From the NCBI GenBank assembly GCA_900107185.1, contig FNPA01000002.1, forward strand, positions 62,001-126,000: a stretch of DNA of 64,000 nt. The letters run 5' to 3'. A model generated the notes under the pieces. It saw only the letters and a program-made list of their open reading frames with translations, was not told where the DNA came from and searched no databases. Every line of letters starts with the position of its first letter. The stretch's first letter is position 1. A program made the translations under genes and the position numbers. Positions 18,277-26,053 of this stretch are shown here, in pieces. The stretch comes from Ruminococcaceae bacterium YAD3003 (GTDB lineage Bacteria; Bacillota; Clostridia; Saccharofermentanales; Saccharofermentanaceae).

Positions 18277-19440
18277 ATGAGTAACACAAACGAGCTTAAA
18301 CTTAATTCTTTACTTATCCATGGCGGTATTGACGGTGATGAGACAACAGGAGCTGTTAATGTTCCGGTTTATCAGACATCAACATATAAGCAGGACGGTA
18401 TTGGTAAAAACAGAGGATGGGAATATTCCAGAACAGGTAACCCGACAAGAGCAGCATTGGAGAAATTAATTGCTGATTTAGAGCACGGTGAATACGGCCT
18501 CGCTTTCGCATCCGGCCTTGCTGCGATCAATACGGTTCTCTCACTGTTTAAGAGCGGTGACAAGCTCGTAGTATCAGATAACATCTACGGCGGAACATTT
18601 AGAATTCTGGATAATGTTTTCAAGAACTTCAACATTACATATGAGATCGTAAACACATCAGATCTCGAAGCTGTCGAGAACGCTATCGATGAGAACGTAA
18701 AAGCAATCTATATTGAGACACCTGCAAATCCTCTTCTTACTATCACTGATATCGAAGCAGTATCAAAGATTGCAAAGAAGCACGATAAACTCGTTATCGT
18801 TGACAATACTTTCCTTACTCCTTATCTGCAGCGTCCTCTTACATTAGGTGCAGATATTGTAATCCATAGCGGTACTAAGTATCTTGGCGGTCACTCTGAT
18901 ACTATCTCAGGTTTTGTTGTTGTAAATGACAAAGCACTTGCAGACCGTCTCTATTATCTCCAGAACGCAATCGGAGGTATTCTCGCGCCCTGGGACAGCT
19001 TCCTTATCATCAGAGGAATCAAGACTCTTGGAGTTCGTATGGACAGACACGTAGCTAACGCAGAGAAAATCGCCCGTTGGCTCGTCGACAGCGGATTTGT
19101 AAGCAAGGTTTACTATCCCGGTCTCGAGACTGATCCCGGTTACGAGGTCCAGAAAAAGCAAGCAGATGGTGCAGGCGCAATGATCTCATTTGTCCTCAAA
19201 GATAAATACGATTACAAGAAGTTTTTCGAGAATTTGAATCTTATTACTCTTGCAGAGAGCTTAGGCGGAGTTGAATCACTCGTATGCCATCCTGCAACGA
19301 TGACTCATGCAGCAATTCCGGCAGATATCCGTAAGGAAGTAGGAATCGTTGATGAACTCATCAGATTCTCAGTAGGTATTGAAGATGTTGACGATCTTAT
19401 AAATGATCTCAAACAGGCAATCGAGAACTCTGCAAAGTAA
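18277..19440 (+). CDS. mccB: Cystathionine gamma-lyase / gamma-synthase family PLP enzyme
   Basis: 387 residues of the Cys/Met metabolism PLP family. The lysine binding PLP is K201 in HSGTKYLGGHSD. Paired with a cystathionine beta-synthase-like gene 15 bp downstream, it matches mccA-mccB of Bacillus, which turn homocysteine into cysteine by reverse transsulfuration; here the order is B-A. Family members with gamma-synthase or methionine gamma-lyase activity are hard to tell apart by sequence, so the reaction is inferred from context. Under a cysteine-type attenuator and an Rrf2-type operator, a role in making cysteine is the most economical reading. Confidence 0.9.
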   Translation: MSNTNELKLNSLLIHGGIDGDETTGAVNVPVYQTSTYKQDGIGKNRGWEYSRTGNPTRAALEKLIADLEHGEYGLAFASGLAAINTVLSLFKSGDKLVVSDNIYGGTFRILDNVFKNFNITYEIVNTSDLEAVENAIDENVKAIYIETPANPLLTITDIEAVSKIAKKHDKLVIVDNTFLTPYLQRPLTLGADIVIHSGTKYLGGHSDTISGFVVVNDKALADRLYYLQNAIGGILAPWDSFLIIRGIKTLGVRMDRHVANAEKIARWLVDSGFVSKVYYPGLETDPGYEVQKKQADGAGAMISFVLKDKYDYKKFFENLNLITLAESLGGVESLVCHPATMTHAAIPADIRKEVGIVDELIRFSVGIEDVDDLINDLKQAIENSAK

Positions 19441-19455
19441 AAAGAGGATAAAGAC

Positions 19456-20370
19456 ATGAATAACGTATATGAAGACATCAGGAGCATGATAGGTAATACA
19501 CCTATCTTAAAGATCAACCATATGGGCGTTAAGCCCGGAGTAAATATTTATGCAAAATTGGAACTTATGAATCCCGCAGGAAGCGTTAAAGACCGTGTAG
19601 GTGTTTACATGATCGACGATGCCAAGAAGAGAGGAATCTTAAAAGAAGGCGGAACGATAATTGATGCTACAGCAGGCAACACAGGTATCGGAATTGCAGT
19701 TGCAGCACTCAATCAGGGCATAAAAGTTATTTTCACTGTGCCTGAGAAATTCTCTATCGAAAAGCAGCAGGTCATGCGCGCTCTGGGCGCGGAGATTATC
19801 CATACATCAAGAGAAGAAGGAATGCTCGGTGCAGAGAATAAGGCAGAAGAGCTCCTTAAGCAGATCGAAGGATCTGTATCTTTAAGACAATTCAGAAATC
19901 CTGCAAATCCTTTGGCACATTATGAGACAACAGGACCTGAGATCTATTCACAGCTCGACGGTAATATTGATTATTTCGTTGCAGGTGCAGGAAGCGGCGG
20001 AACATTCTCAGGAGTAGTTAAGTATTTGAAGGAACAGAACCCTGATATCACAGGCGTTCTCGCAGATCCTTACGGATCAACGATCGGCGGCGGTGAGCAT
20101 TTCGATTATGACATCGAAGGCATTGGTAATGATTTCATCGCTGACACGATGGACATCACACTCGTAGATAAAGTCATTAAGGTAAATGACGATGAAGCAT
20201 TTGAGATGAGCAGACGCCTTGCCAAAGAGGAAGGCATTCTCGCAGGTTCTTCATCCGGTGCGGCTCTTGCAGCAGCTTTTAAACTCGCAGAAGAAATCGA
20301 ATCAGGAAACATAGTAACAGTTTTCCCTGACAGGGGAGACAGATATTTGAGTAAAGGATTATTTAAATAA
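19456..20370 (+). CDS. mccA: Cystathionine beta-synthase / O-acetylserine-dependent synthase
   Basis: 304 residues of the fold-type II PLP family (cysteine synthase/CBS). The PLP lysine is K45 in NPAGSVKDR, and TAGNTGIGIA binds the cofactor phosphate. The C-terminus SSGAALAAAFKLAEE then FPDRGDRYLSKGLF is typical. Its place next to mccB suggests MccA: joins homocysteine to (O-acetyl)serine to give cystathionine. No regulatory CBS domain is present. A plain cysteine synthase (CysK) is the alternative. Its stop overlaps the metN start by one base, so the two are translationally coupled. Confidence 0.88.
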   Translation: MNNVYEDIRSMIGNTPILKINHMGVKPGVNIYAKLELMNPAGSVKDRVGVYMIDDAKKRGILKEGGTIIDATAGNTGIGIAVAALNQGIKVIFTVPEKFSIEKQQVMRALGAEIIHTSREEGMLGAENKAEELLKQIEGSVSLRQFRNPANPLAHYETTGPEIYSQLDGNIDYFVAGAGSGGTFSGVVKYLKEQNPDITGVLADPYGSTIGGGEHFDYDIEGIGNDFIADTMDITLVDKVIKVNDDEAFEMSRRLAKEEGILAGSSSGAALAAAFKLAEEIESGNIVTVFPDRGDRYLSKGLFK

Positions 20371-21368
20371 TGGCTAATGTCTTTGAACTGACAAACGTCT
20401 CCAAGACTTATAAAAACGACGGTAAAGAATTCACGGCACTTAAGAATGTGAGTCTCGAAGTCCGTGAAGGTGAGATATTCGGAATTATCGGAATGAGTGG
20501 AGCAGGAAAATCCACGCTCGTAAGAACGCTTAACCGTTTGGAAGAAGTAACTTCAGGAAGCGTCAGATTCTATGATGAAGACCTGGCATTTCTTAACGCT
20601 AAGCAGCTCCGCGAAGTAAGACATTCAATATCAATGATCTTCCAGAGTTTTAACCTTGTTAATCAGCGTACTGTTCTGTCAAATGTTGAACAGCCTCTGA
20701 AGATTGCGGGCGTTCCCAGAAAAGAACGCAGAGAAAAAGCAAAGCAGATGCTCGAGATCGTAGGGCTTCTTGAAAAGGCCGATGTTTATCCGTCGAGATT
20801 ATCAGGCGGTCAGAAGCAGAGAGTTGCCATCGCCAGAGCATTGGCAGCAGAACCGAAGGTCTTGTTGTGCGACGAAGCTACGAGCGCGTTAGATCCGAAA
20901 ATCACAGGAGAGATATTAGACCTGTTAAAACAGATCAATCAGGAAAGAAAGCTTACAATAGTCATCATCACACATGAGATGTCTGTTGTAGAAAAGATCT
21001 GTGATCGTGTGGCGATAATCGATGACGGTAATCTTGCTGAGGTTGGCGAAGTAACCCAAGTGTTCTCGAATCCTCAGTCGAAGGCCGCTAAAAAACTCGT
21101 GTTCCCGAGCAATCCGTTTGAGCCATCCAACCCTGGCGGCAGAGTTGTCAGACTGGTATTTGACGGTACTCAGTCCAATGTTCCGTTTATTGCTAACCTC
21201 GTTGAGGAGACAGGACTCAAAGTAAACATCCTGAGTGCAAATACAAGAAGTGTCGGCGGCATCGGATATGGTCAGATGATCGTAGAACTTCCTGATTCAA
21301 TAGATGAGCAGAATACGATAATCAGCTTTTTTGAAGAAGGCGGTCTGACTGTTTCGGAGGTGGATTAA
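20370..21368 (+). CDS. metN: Methionine/cystine-type ABC transporter ATPase (MetN)
   Basis: 332 residues. Walker A GMSGAGKST, signature LSGGQKQRVAIARAL, Walker B VLLCDEATSALDP and switch His in IITHEMSVV. The last about 80 residues form the NIL (ACT-like) domain that in MetN binds methionine and inhibits transport. Overlaps mccA and directly abuts metI. The matching binding protein MetQ is encoded about 1.9 kb downstream in a separately controlled operon. Substrate could be methionine or cystine; control by a cysteine-reading leader favours a cysteine source, which is inference. Confidence 0.93.
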   Translation: MANVFELTNVSKTYKNDGKEFTALKNVSLEVREGEIFGIIGMSGAGKSTLVRTLNRLEEVTSGSVRFYDEDLAFLNAKQLREVRHSISMIFQSFNLVNQRTVLSNVEQPLKIAGVPRKERREKAKQMLEIVGLLEKADVYPSRLSGGQKQRVAIARALAAEPKVLLCDEATSALDPKITGEILDLLKQINQERKLTIVIITHEMSVVEKICDRVAIIDDGNLAEVGEVTQVFSNPQSKAAKKLVFPSNPFEPSNPGGRVVRLVFDGTQSNVPFIANLVEETGLKVNILSANTRSVGGIGYGQMIVELPDSIDEQNTIISFFEEGGLTVSEVD

Positions 21369-22022
21369 ATGAGTGATTATATAAAGGAAGCAATAGTAAA
21401 CGGAATATTCGAGACTTTCGAGATGACACTTTTTGCATCTCTTTTCTCATATATTGTAGGAATGCCATTGGGCGTAATTCTCTATGCCACATCCAAAGGA
21501 AGGATTCTCCAAAACAGAATAGTTAACGGCATCATTGGTTTCATCGTTAATGTTGCCAGATCACTGCCGTTCCTTATTCTCCTGGTTCTCCTGATACCTT
21601 TTACGAGATTTGTAGTAGGTTCATCGATCGGTACAGTTGCATCTATCGTTCCACTAACAGTCGGTGCTATTCCAATCGTTGCGAGAATGGTTGAGTCATC
21701 TCTCAATGAAGTTAATCCCGGAATAATTGAAGCTGCAAAATCAATGGGCGCATCTCCGGTTTATACGATCATTCATTTCATTATTCCTGAAGCGGTACCG
21801 TCATTGCTGCAGGGCGGAGCTATCAATATAGCAACGGTATTAGGTTACTCTGCAATGGCAGGTGTAATCGGCGGAGGCGGCCTCGGCGCCATAGCATTGC
21901 AGTACGGTTATTACCGTTATCAGAAAGAAGTATTGTGGACAACGGTTGCTCTTCTTATAGCGATGGTAATGATCATTCAGGAAGTAGGAATAAGGTTGTC
22001 AAAGAAGACAAGGAAAAATTAA
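21369..22022 (+). CDS. metI: MetI-family ABC transporter permease
   Basis: 217 residues, five predicted membrane helices, with the permease coupling motif EAAKSMGASPVYTIIHFIIPEA (EAA loop) at about residues 118-140. It forms the membrane channel with MetN. It starts immediately after the metN stop and ends at a strong terminator. It is the last gene of the mccB-mccA-metN-metI unit. Confidence 0.94.
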   Translation: MSDYIKEAIVNGIFETFEMTLFASLFSYIVGMPLGVILYATSKGRILQNRIVNGIIGFIVNVARSLPFLILLVLLIPFTRFVVGSSIGTVASIVPLTVGAIPIVARMVESSLNEVNPGIIEAAKSMGASPVYTIIHFIIPEAVPSLLQGGAINIATVLGYSAMAGVIGGGGLGAIALQYGYYRYQKEVLWTTVALLIAMVMIIQEVGIRLSKKTRKN

Positions 22023-22027
22023 TTTAG

Positions 22028-22059
22028 CAGAGCATGCTGTATGGCATGCTCTGTTTTTT
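22028..22059. terminator. Terminator between metI and the convergent nuclease-like gene
   Basis: CAGAGCATGC - TGTATG - GCATGCTCTG (22028-22037, 22044-22053) followed by a six-T run. Perfect 10-bp stem; its T-run overlaps the end of the minus-strand gene at 22058. Confidence 0.92.
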
Positions 22060-22846
22060 ATTTGAATTGCGTATTAATCATGTTATCTATCGTTCTAACA
22101 TCGAAAGGGATATTAGATGATTCAAATGTTAGAAACAGATTATCTCCTTGACGGATTCCGGCCAGATTAAAATCATTGATCCTCGTTACAAAATCATTCT
22201 TGTAATCCGGATCATCGATTTTGCCGTTGTGTTCCAGATAGAGGTTCTTTCGCGTGCTGATTTTAAGAATAGTAAAATCAGGATGATATACCTTGCCCAT
22301 AATTTGAATAGGACATTCGTATTTATATGGGATTCCATTCGTATAGAGTCTGTCAGCAATTATCATCTCAGACTTGGAACGGACACGCTCACCATTCATA
22401 GTCAGATAGAAGGGAATACCTTCTCTAATTTCTTTGGGTTTATATGGTTTATTGAGCCATTCTTTAACGTATAATTCGTCTGGCATTACTATCGGTTTTA
22501 TAAGCTTTTTGCGTTCTTCTGTTAATAAGTCAAATACATCTTCGGCGAAAGTATCAGGATAGAGTTCCATCATCTTTTTCAATGCACATAATTCTTTTTG
22601 GGATACTCTCAGAACTTTTTCCAGATAATTCTTTTGAGCTGTCTTTTCGATAAGTTTGATATCAGATTTATTTAGATATCTGTCATTGGAATCTGATCCG
22701 GCAAGATAAAAACCTAAACTATTCTTCCTGTGTCTGATTATGAGTCTTCCGGAAGGGTAGTTATTTATCTTTTTCTCTATTTCTCTCACTAGATTCGATA
22801 TCAATTCAAATCTGTGATTCATGTCGTCTCTAAGATTGTTGTTCAT
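22058..22846 (-). CDS. PD-(D/E)XK-nuclease-like hypothetical protein
   Basis: 262 residues. The C-terminal half has the order typical of endonuclease-like proteins common in Clostridia: RSKSEMIIADRLYTNGIPY (Glu), YHPDFTIL (Pro-Asp), then LYLEHNGKIDDPDY, where EH replaces the usual ExK, and a final Gly-Ile segment. The N-terminal half is basic and helical, with no known domain. The start is the ATG at 22846 preceded by GGAG; a GTG four codons upstream overlaps that site. It separates metI from metQ and its start faces the 52-bp repeat array, so a link between the two is possible but untested. Function unknown. Confidence 0.6.
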   Translation of the reverse strand: MNNNLRDDMNHRFELISNLVREIEKKINNYPSGRLIIRHRKNSLGFYLAGSDSNDRYLNKSDIKLIEKTAQKNYLEKVLRVSQKELCALKKMMELYPDTFAEDVFDLLTEERKKLIKPIVMPDELYVKEWLNKPYKPKEIREGIPFYLTMNGERVRSKSEMIIADRLYTNGIPYKYECPIQIMGKVYHPDFTILKISTRKNLYLEHNGKIDDPDYKNDFVTRINDFNLAGIRQGDNLFLTFESSNIPFDVRTIDNMINTQFK

Positions 22847-22948
22847 GTTATTCTCCACTTTTAGCTCATTATAATTTGCTGTGATGTAGATTTCTTATAT
22901 TTGCAAAAAGTTGAGACTAAATATCAAATGTGGTTGAAAAATGAATGC

Positions 22949-23550
22949 CAGATGCATTTATAAGATGTGTTGCATCTCGAAAGGACTAAGGCATTAATTC
23001 ATTATGCTTTTATATGGAATAATGCATCCTGGATTCTTAACTATTTGAATAAGGGATGCATTTAAATTGTGCGATGCATCCTGAAATCCTATTTTTATGA
23101 ATTTGGGGCGCATTTAGATTGAGCAATGTATCCTAGATTCATAACTATACGAATTAGGGACGCATTTAGATTGAGCAATGCATCCTAAAACTAGAATAGG
23201 GCAAATCTAGGATGCACTTAATATGAAGAATGCATCCTAGATTCTTAAATATTCGAATAAGGGATGCATTTAAATTGTGCGATGCATCCTGAAATCCTAT
23301 TTTTATGAATTTGGGACGCATTTAGATCGAGCAATGCATCCTAAAAATAGAATAGGATAAATTTAGGATGCACTTAATATGAAGAATGCATCCTAATATC
23401 AAAAAATCTCGCAATCGGGTTGCATATGAAAAGAATAATGCATCCCATTATCCACAAATAAAAAAACGCGATACAAGTGAAAATATAAGTGCATCCCATT
23501 ATCTCCAAATAGAGAATTCAGGGTGCAAAATGCCAAATAAACCTCATTCC
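22949..23550. repeat. Array A: about 12 palindromic units of 52-bp period
   Basis: Left arms of the form GGGAYGCAT start at 22949, 23001, 23053, 23105, 23157, 23209, 23261, 23313, 23365, 23417, 23469 and 23521, every 52 bp. The outer units are degenerate. Each central unit is a dyad of about 30 bp (GGGATGCAT - 11 nt - GATGCATCCT) plus a 22-bp AT-rich spacer. Units 23053 and 23261 are nearly identical over about 50 bp, indicating a 208-bp higher-order duplication. This fills most of the roughly 800-bp gap between the nuclease-like gene and the metQ promoter. There is no coding potential and no cas gene; function unknown. Confidence 0.9.
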
Positions 23551-23645
23551 AGGATCCCCATTAAGAGATATCTCCCATTCTCAAACCCAATATTTTCAGG
23601 CGTTTTCACTCCAAAATCGAATAAACCAAAATAAATTATCAAAAA

Positions 23646-23678
23646 CCTATTGACATAGTAGGTAAGTATGATTATACT
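23646..23678 (+). promoter_or_regulatory. metQ operon promoter with Rrf2-type operator
   Basis: TTGACA (23650-23655), 17-bp spacer, TATACT (23673-23678), with the palindrome CCTATTGACATAGTAGG (23646-23662) over the -35, identical to those before iscS and mccB. Confidence 0.9.
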
Positions 23679-23708
23679 TGCACCATCAACGCGAAAGGAG
23701 GCGTGAAA

Positions 23709-23831
23709 ATGTATAGCTCAATCACAATCACAGCAATCAGCATGATGTGTTGTCGAATGCTTAGCTCCCGGGCAAACAAGATGGCCACGGCGATGAGCAA
23801 CGATGTCTCACGCCTTGCAAAACGATGTTGA
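23709..23831 (+). CDS. Cysteine-containing leader peptide of the metQ operon
   Basis: A 40-codon ORF after an AAAGGAGG site. Cys codons 14 and 15 are adjacent (MMCCRM) and the last codon before the stop is also Cys. CTCCCGGGCA inside the ORF (23765-23774), starting 12 nt after the second Cys codon, is perfectly complementary over 10 nt to TGCCCGGGAG of the downstream terminator's 5' arm. A ribosome stalled at Cys-Cys would leave this segment free to form an antiterminator; a ribosome that reads through would cover it and allow termination. The arrangement parallels the leader before mccB. Translation is inferred. Confidence 0.85.
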   Translation: MYSSITITAISMMCCRMLSSRANKMATAMSNDVSRLAKRC

Positions 23832-23859
23832 AGTAATTAATGCTGACAAACATGCCATG

Positions 23860-23897
23860 TGCCCGGGAGTTAAATCTGAATCCCGGGCATTTTCTTT
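23860..23897 (+). terminator. Attenuator terminator before metQ
   Basis: TGCCCGGGA / TCCCGGGCA (23860-23868, 23881-23889) followed by TTTTCTTT. Its 5' arm can instead pair with 23765-23774 in the leader ORF. Confidence 0.9.
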
Positions 23898-23943
23898 GCC
23901 CAAAAAAACATTAATCAAAACAATTCTAAAGGAGAACCGTATT

Positions 23944-24831
23944 ATGAAAACCAACATTATTAAGAAAGCAATCGCTTCAGTACTTACATTTACTTTATTA
24001 GGCTCATTTGCAGCCTGCAACACAAACTCAACAGCTTCAGATTCAGCTACAGTCAGCTCAGCAGCTCAGAACGCTGATATAAGTGAATCTGAAACACAGG
24101 AAAATGTAGTCCTCAGAGTAGGCGCTAACGTAACACCTCACTCAGAGATTTTGGAAGTTGCAAAGCCGATCCTCGCAGAGCAGGGAATTACACTTGAGAT
24201 CGTAGTTCTTGAAGATTCCATCACACCTAACACTGGCGTTATCGAGGGCAGCCTTGATGCAAACTATTTCCAGCATGTTCCTTATCTTGAACAGTTCAAT
24301 AAAGAGAATGGCTCTTCTCTCGTATCAGTTGGCGCTGTTCACTATGAACCGTTCGGCATCTATGCAGGTAAGACAACTGATTTGAAGAACCTTCCTGATG
24401 GTGCAATCGTAGCAGTTCCTAACAACGTAACTAATGAAGCAAGAGCATTGCTCCTCTTAGACCAGGAAGGAATCATTAAGCTCAAGGATGATGCCGGCAT
24501 CAACGCAACAGTAGAAGATATCGTTGAAAATCCCAAGAATATCCAGTTCAAAGAACTCGCACCTGAGCAGCTCGTTGCAGCACTCCCTGACGTAGATATC
24601 GCAGTTATTAACGGTAACTATGCAATTGAAGGTGGTCTCCACGTTAGCCAGGCACTCGCAGTAGAGGCAAATGACGGTCTCGCAGCACAGACATACGGAA
24701 ACATCATCGCTACATCAGCTGATAAGGCAAATGATCCCGCAATTGCAAAGCTCGTTGAAGTTCTCCAAGGTCCTGAAGTAAGTGCTTACATCAAGGCAAC
24801 ATACGACGGTGCTGTTGTTCCTCTTTTCTGA
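23944..24831 (+). CDS. metQ: MetQ/NlpA-family substrate-binding lipoprotein
   Basis: 295 residues. The signal peptide ends in a lipobox with lipidated Cys25 (GSFAAC), then a Ser/Thr-rich linker. The NlpA fold follows: LRVGANVTPHSEILEVAKPIL, DANYFQHVPYL, EPFGIYAGKT, IAVPNNVTNEARALLLL and AVINGNYAIEGGL. It captures methionine or a related sulfur amino acid for MetNI. The ATG at 23944 has AAAGGAGA upstream; the same frame is open upstream through the attenuator, but that extension is not protein-like. Separated from metNI by a minus-strand gene and array A, and independently controlled by an identical operator and its own Cys leader. Confidence 0.93.
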   Translation: MKTNIIKKAIASVLTFTLLGSFAACNTNSTASDSATVSSAAQNADISESETQENVVLRVGANVTPHSEILEVAKPILAEQGITLEIVVLEDSITPNTGVIEGSLDANYFQHVPYLEQFNKENGSSLVSVGAVHYEPFGIYAGKTTDLKNLPDGAIVAVPNNVTNEARALLLLDQEGIIKLKDDAGINATVEDIVENPKNIQFKELAPEQLVAALPDVDIAVINGNYAIEGGLHVSQALAVEANDGLAAQTYGNIIATSADKANDPAIAKLVEVLQGPEVSAYIKATYDGAVVPLF

Positions 24832-24846
24832 TAAGGAGATAAGCCA

Positions 24847-26007
24847 ATGATAGGATTTGAGTACTATAACCCCGCGAAAATAGTTTTCGGCGAAGACAGT
24901 GAGAAAAGTCTTGCCAAGCTCTTAAAGCAATATAACGTAAAGTCACTCCTTCTTGTTTACAGCGGAGATTTCATTAAGACATTAGGCATTTACGATGTAA
25001 TCAAGGATGCTGTTGAAGAGCTTAATATCAAATTCTCCGAGAGCGGGGAAGTTGTGCCAAATCCCAGCATCGAACTGGTTAGAAAGCTTGTCGAGCAGGG
25101 CAAGAAAGATGAAGTAGACTTCGTTCTGGCAGTCGGTGGAGGCAGCTCCATCGACACGGCCAAGGCGATAGCACTCGGTATACCGTACGATGCCGATGTT
25201 TGGGATTTCTTTGATAAGGGAGTTGTGCCCGAACAGGTTCTTAACATCGGAGTTATCGCAACTACGGCATCAAGCGGTTCTGAGACTTCCAACTGCGCAA
25301 TCCTCTCATATGGTGAATGGAAGAAAGGTTTTGAAGACGACCGCATCATTCCTAAATTCGCGATCATGAATCCGAAATATACGGTAAACCTTCCGGCATA
25401 TCAGACATATGTAGGTATTGCAGATGTGTTATCACACCTTCTCGAAAGATATTTCTCCGATGAGAAGAATTCAGATACAACAGACTATCTTATTGAAGGC
25501 GCCGTAAAAGCTTTGCTCATTAACGCACAAAGACTTATTGACGACCCGAAGGATATCAACGCAAGAGCAGAGATCCAGTGGCTCGCTTCAGTTGCACACA
25601 ATAATTTCCTCGATGCAGGAAGACGTGCAGACTGGGGATCACACCGTATCGAACATGAGCTGTCCGCGCAGTACAACATCACACACGGCGAAGGAATGGC
25701 AATCGTTTTCACGGCGTGGACAAAATACATCGCAGAGATAAAGCCCTGGAGACTTGCACTCCTTGCCAGCAGAGTTTACGGCAAAGATCCGTATGACTAT
25801 TCAGAAAAAGAACGCGCACTTTTGCTTTCCGATGAACTCGAAAACTTCTTTAAGAAGCTCGGCGTCAAGACTCATTTAAGTGAACTTGGCATCGACGACA
25901 AGGACTTCGTAGTAATGGCAAACCGTGCAACAGCAGGCGGCACAGTCGGACACTATGTCCCGCTCGACTCCGCCAAGATAATTGAAATTTTAAAGCTCGC
26001 GCTTTAA
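24847..26007 (+). CDS. Iron-containing alcohol dehydrogenase (BdhA/YqhD-like)
   Basis: 386 residues of the group III metal-dependent ADH family. NAD(P) site VGGGSSIDTAKAIA near residue 100; metal ligands Asp and His in GIADVLSHLLERYF (about 183-195), and two His in HRIEHELSAQYNITHGEGMA (about 263-280). These enzymes reduce aldehydes to alcohols with NAD(P)H. It lies 15 bp after metQ (AAGGAG site) and so is under the Rrf2-type and cysteine-leader control, which is unusual for a fermentation enzyme. It may handle an aldehyde from a sulfur compound or adjust redox when cysteine is short; both are speculation. Confidence 0.93.
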   Translation: MIGFEYYNPAKIVFGEDSEKSLAKLLKQYNVKSLLLVYSGDFIKTLGIYDVIKDAVEELNIKFSESGEVVPNPSIELVRKLVEQGKKDEVDFVLAVGGGSSIDTAKAIALGIPYDADVWDFFDKGVVPEQVLNIGVIATTASSGSETSNCAILSYGEWKKGFEDDRIIPKFAIMNPKYTVNLPAYQTYVGIADVLSHLLERYFSDEKNSDTTDYLIEGAVKALLINAQRLIDDPKDINARAEIQWLASVAHNNFLDAGRRADWGSHRIEHELSAQYNITHGEGMAIVFTAWTKYIAEIKPWRLALLASRVYGKDPYDYSEKERALLLSDELENFFKKLGVKTHLSELGIDDKDFVVMANRATAGGTVGHYVPLDSAKIIEILKLAL

Positions 26008-26053
26008 GCATATAAAAATACCGGGAAAAATCGTAAAAAAGGAGATTACTACG

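Noticed and set aside
22949-23550. CRISPR array
   Set aside because: Spacing is regular, but the 30-bp unit is an inverted dyad rather than a direct repeat, spacers are partly repeated and AT-rich, and no cas genes are present.
23386-23634. 82-codon ORF inside array A
   Set aside because: It is a by-product of the repeat sequence, with no ribosome binding site and low-complexity composition.
23803-23943. N-terminal extension of metQ by 47 codons
   Set aside because: It would translate the attenuator terminator; the ATG at 23944 has a good ribosome binding site and begins a proper lipoprotein signal peptide.
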